From Herbiconiux sp. (GTDB lineage: Bacteria > Actinomycetota > Actinomycetes > Actinomycetales > Microbacteriaceae): a DNA stretch of 64,000 nt. Under the pieces are notes generated by a model. That model was not told the DNA's origin. It made no database searches and saw only the letters and a program-made list of their open reading frames with translations. Positions 61,569 through 64,000 of this stretch are shown piece by piece. Where the stretch lies: the NCBI RefSeq assembly GCF_004297105.1, contig NZ_SCVE01000020.1:248001-312000 (forward strand), written 5' to 3'. The number at the start of each line of letters is the position of its first letter. Within the stretch, counting starts at the first letter, position 1. Made by a program: the position numbers and the translations under genes.

Positions 61569-63662
61569 ATGACCATCGCCGATCTCGATTTGACCACCTC
61601 GGATGCCTCAAACCCCGCAACGGGCGGCGGCTCGGGTACGCTGCATCCGCTCGCCAGCCTCACCGCCGCCGAGTTCACGGCCATCCGCGACATCGTGAGC
61701 GCCGCGCCGGATTTCACCGCTACGACCCGCTTCGCCTACGTCGGACTCGATGAGCCGCACAAGCGAGACGTGCTGGCCTGGGAGGCCGGAGACGGTGAGC
61801 TGCCCGATCGCCGGGCGCGGGTGATGCTGCTCGACATGGCCACGGGCCGGTCGACCGACAACGTGGTTTCTATCGGTGGCGGAGAGATCATCTCCACGGC
61901 CGTGCTCGACGGTTCGACCGGACAGCTGCCGGTGCTGATCGAGGAGTTCGATGCCATCGCGCAGATCGTGGCCGACGACGAGCGCTGGGTGGCGGCGCTC
62001 CACCGTCGCGGCCTCACCGTCGACAACGTCATCTGCGTGCCGTTGTCGGCGGGCTACTACGAGTTCCCCGAGGAGGAGGGGCGCCGCATCCTGCGCGTGC
62101 TGGCGTTCCGCATGGATTCGCCGAGCGACCACCCGTGGGCACACCCCGTCGACGGACTCTCGGCCTATGTCGACACGGCGACGCGTTCGGTCACGCGGCT
62201 GATCGACGCCGCCGATCTGCCGGTCCCCGCCACGTCGGGCAATTTCGACGACCCCGAGCTCCAGGGCCCGCCGCTCGACACACTCACGCCGATCGTGATC
62301 ACGCAGCCCGAGGGCCCGTCGTTCACGGTCGACGGGGAAGACGTCTCGTGGGGCAACTGGCGCTTCAAGGTGGGCTTCGACACGCGGGAGGGGCTCGTGC
62401 TGCGGCAGCTCGGCTGGGCGGATGCGGCATCCGGCCAGACCCGGCCCATCATCTACCGGGCGTCGATCGATGAGATGCTCGTGCCCTACGGAGACCCGTC
62501 GCCCGTGCGGTTCTGGCAGAACTACTTCGACACTGGCGAGTACTTGTTCGGCCGCTTCACGAACTCGCTCGCGCTCGGCTGCGACTGCGTGGGCGAGATC
62601 CACTACTTCGACGCCGTGCTGGCCGACGAGCTCGGCAACCCGTTCACCATCGCGAACGGCATCTGCATGCACGAGGAGGACTTCGGCACGCTGTGGAAGC
62701 ACTCCGACATGTTCACCGGGTCGAACGAGGTGCGGCGGTCGCGCAGGCTCGTGATCTCGTTCTTCACGACCGTGGGCAACTACGACTACGGGTTCTACTG
62801 GTACCTCTACCTCGACGGCACCATCGAGTGCGAGGCGAAGCTCACGGGCGTGCTGTTCACGTCGGCGTACCCGGGACTCGACGAGGCGGGAGCCGACTAT
62901 CCGTACGCCTCGGAGGTCGCTCCCGGCCTCGGCGGCCCGTATCACCAGCACCTGTTCTCGGCGCGCCTCGACATGATGGTCGACGGTGTCGCGAACGCGG
63001 TCGACGAGGTCGACGCGGTGCGGGTGCCCGTCGGCCCGGGCAACGAGCACGGCAACGCCTTCACGAAGGCGGTCACGCGGCTCACCACCGAGGGGTCGTC
63101 AGGAAGGGTGGCGGATGCCTCGGTGGGGCGTGCCTGGCATGTCACCAACGCCTCGGAGACCAACGCGATGGGGCGGCCGACCGGCTACGTACTTCTGCCG
63201 ACCGAGTCGCCGACGCTGCTGGCCGACCCGTCGTCGTCGATTGCGCGGCGCGCGGAGTTCGCCACGAAGCACCTCTTCGTGACCGCGTACGACCCGGCCG
63301 AGCGGTACGCGGCGGGCGACTTCGTGCACCAGAATCCGGGTGGCGACGGCATCACCCGTTTCATCGCGGATGACGCCCCCATCGACGGCGAGGACATCGT
63401 GCTGTGGCACACGTTCGGCCCGACCCACTTCCCGCGGCCCGAGGACTGGCCCGTGATGCCGGTCGACTACGCGAAGTTCACGCTCAAGCCCTACGGCTTC
63501 TTCGACCGCAACCCTGCCCTGAATGTGCCGGCACCGGGTTCGTCGGCGGGGTCATCGGCCGATCACTGCGCCCACCACGCGATCGACGCGGTGTCGGAGC
63601 ACGCCACGGGAGAGGCCCATCCGGCCGGCCACGCGTCGCACGACGGCCACGCCGCTCACTGA
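61569..63662 (+). CDS. Copper amine oxidase with His-rich C-terminal tail
   Basis: 697 residues. Converts primary amines to aldehydes with release of NH3 and H2O2. The topaquinone precursor is Y405 in VGNYDYGFYWY (consensus N-Y-D/E-Y). Catalytic-base region lies upstream (RPIIYRASIDEMLVPYGDP); copper His in PYHQHLFSARLD (HxH) and GPTHFPRPEDWPVMP. After the normal end there is a 30-residue extension with nine His (HCAHHAIDAVSEHATGEAH, then HASHDGHAAH), unusual for the family and likely to hold copper. No signal peptide, so cytoplasmic. Confidence 0.94.
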   Translation: MTIADLDLTTSDASNPATGGGSGTLHPLASLTAAEFTAIRDIVSAAPDFTATTRFAYVGLDEPHKRDVLAWEAGDGELPDRRARVMLLDMATGRSTDNVVSIGGGEIISTAVLDGSTGQLPVLIEEFDAIAQIVADDERWVAALHRRGLTVDNVICVPLSAGYYEFPEEEGRRILRVLAFRMDSPSDHPWAHPVDGLSAYVDTATRSVTRLIDAADLPVPATSGNFDDPELQGPPLDTLTPIVITQPEGPSFTVDGEDVSWGNWRFKVGFDTREGLVLRQLGWADAASGQTRPIIYRASIDEMLVPYGDPSPVRFWQNYFDTGEYLFGRFTNSLALGCDCVGEIHYFDAVLADELGNPFTIANGICMHEEDFGTLWKHSDMFTGSNEVRRSRRLVISFFTTVGNYDYGFYWYLYLDGTIECEAKLTGVLFTSAYPGLDEAGADYPYASEVAPGLGGPYHQHLFSARLDMMVDGVANAVDEVDAVRVPVGPGNEHGNAFTKAVTRLTTEGSSGRVADASVGRAWHVTNASETNAMGRPTGYVLLPTESPTLLADPSSSIARRAEFATKHLFVTAYDPAERYAAGDFVHQNPGGDGITRFIADDAPIDGEDIVLWHTFGPTHFPRPEDWPVMPVDYAKFTLKPYGFFDRNPALNVPAPGSSAGSSADHCAHHAIDAVSEHATGEAHPAGHASHDGHAAH

Positions 63663-63693
63663 CGCGCCCGCTCGACGAGAACAGGAGCTCCTC

Positions 63694-64000
63694 GTGGGTG
63701 AACTGCTGCACGCGGGGGCGCTCGTTCCCGCCACGGTCGGCGCGTGCTGTGTGATCGGCACGCGCCGGGCCGGGCGGGTGATCGCGGCGGTGGCGGCGCT
63801 CGTGATGCTCGCCGCGATGCTCGATGCGTCGACACGGATGATGGGGCTGCCCGCCTTCGCCTGGGCCACGCTGCTCGTGCTCACCGCGCTGGTGACGTCG
63901 TTCGTGACGAGTCGGACGCCTCCGGCTCATCACGGCACGCATCAGGGGCGGATCATGGGGATCCACGGTGCTCTCGGCCTGATCGTCACGGCGGCACTGC
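63694..64000 (+). CDS. Membrane protein, truncated by window end
   Basis: At least 102 residues from GTG 63694 (ACAGGAGC upstream), still open at base 64000. Helices are visible at about 29-46 (VIAAVAALVMLAAMLDAS) and 53-72, and a third begins at IHGALGLIVTAAL. His residues lie between (PAHHGTHQGR). Follows the copper amine oxidase by 31 bases and probably belongs to its operon; a copper-related role is a guess. Confidence 0.65.
   Translation, partial: MGELLHAGALVPATVGACCVIGTRRAGRVIAAVAALVMLAAMLDASTRMMGLPAFAWATLLVLTALVTSFVTSRTPPAHHGTHQGRIMGIHGALGLIVTAAL

Noticed and set aside
1..64000. CRISPR array or insertion sequence
   Set aside because: No regularly spaced 25-40-bp repeats with unique spacers and no transposase frame were seen.

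Overview
The window is high-GC actinobacterial chromosome. Gene content (glnA1/glnE/glnA2 cluster, fasR-fabD-fabH-acpP-fabF, homodimeric aceE, polyphosphate glucokinase, DUF3145, DUF4191) and codon habits such as frequent GGATGC suggest Microbacteriaceae. This placement is inferred from the sequence, not from a database search.

Layout. 1-4.9 kb: 3' end of sucB, a convergent membrane pseudokinase frame, a DUF4191 membrane protein, an RDD protein and GlnR-boxed glnA1. 4.8-14 kb: a 9.1-kb integrated phage-derived element in the 3' end of glnA1. It carries a tyrosine integrase, an XRE repressor, an excisionase, two tRNA-like folds, a replication-type HTH protein containing an 11-bp iteron array, a short tape measure, an HK97 major capsid protein and an HNH endonuclease, and no terminase, portal or protease. 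14-22.5 kb: an Ig-like surface protein, MarR and a zinc ribbon, glnE, glnA2, nadE. 22.5-31 kb: a degenerate secreted hydrolase, panB, ppgK, rnpB, a coiled-coil protein, NIF3, an SDR, a DedA protein and a GDSL esterase. 31-40.2 kb: a stress island (MgtA-type ATPase, two PPOX-fold proteins, flavodoxin, degenerate hydrolase, BON protein, DosR/DosS-like two-component pair, universal stress protein) in which four transcription units start just downstream of the same GGWCCAAAGTCC-like palindrome. 40.1-43 kb: tRNA-Val, a degenerate channel-like protein, a SatD/membrane-protein pair with matching operator-like palindromes at both ends, and a peroxiredoxin. 43-51 kb: aceE and the FASII operon behind a FasR-type regulator. 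51-57.4 kb: DUF3145, PadR, and a MoxR-DUF58-transglutaminase operon in which the DUF58 gene is frameshifted. 57.5-64 kb: an amine-utilisation locus (IclR regulator, two APC permeases, copper amine oxidase with a His-rich tail) and a truncated membrane gene at the window edge.

How the parts work together. Nitrogen: GlnR probably controls glnA1, GlnE adenylylates it, and glnA2 and nadE sit nearby; the phage element entered at this essential locus and rebuilt the GlnA C-terminus with synonymous codons. Redox stress: the DosR/DosS-like pair probably controls the surrounding genes through the shared palindrome. Lipid synthesis: aceE supplies acetyl-CoA beside fabD-fabH-acpP-fabF. The most novel-looking features are the satellite-like element with its iterons and integrase-tail exchange, and the SatD operon with flanking palindromes.
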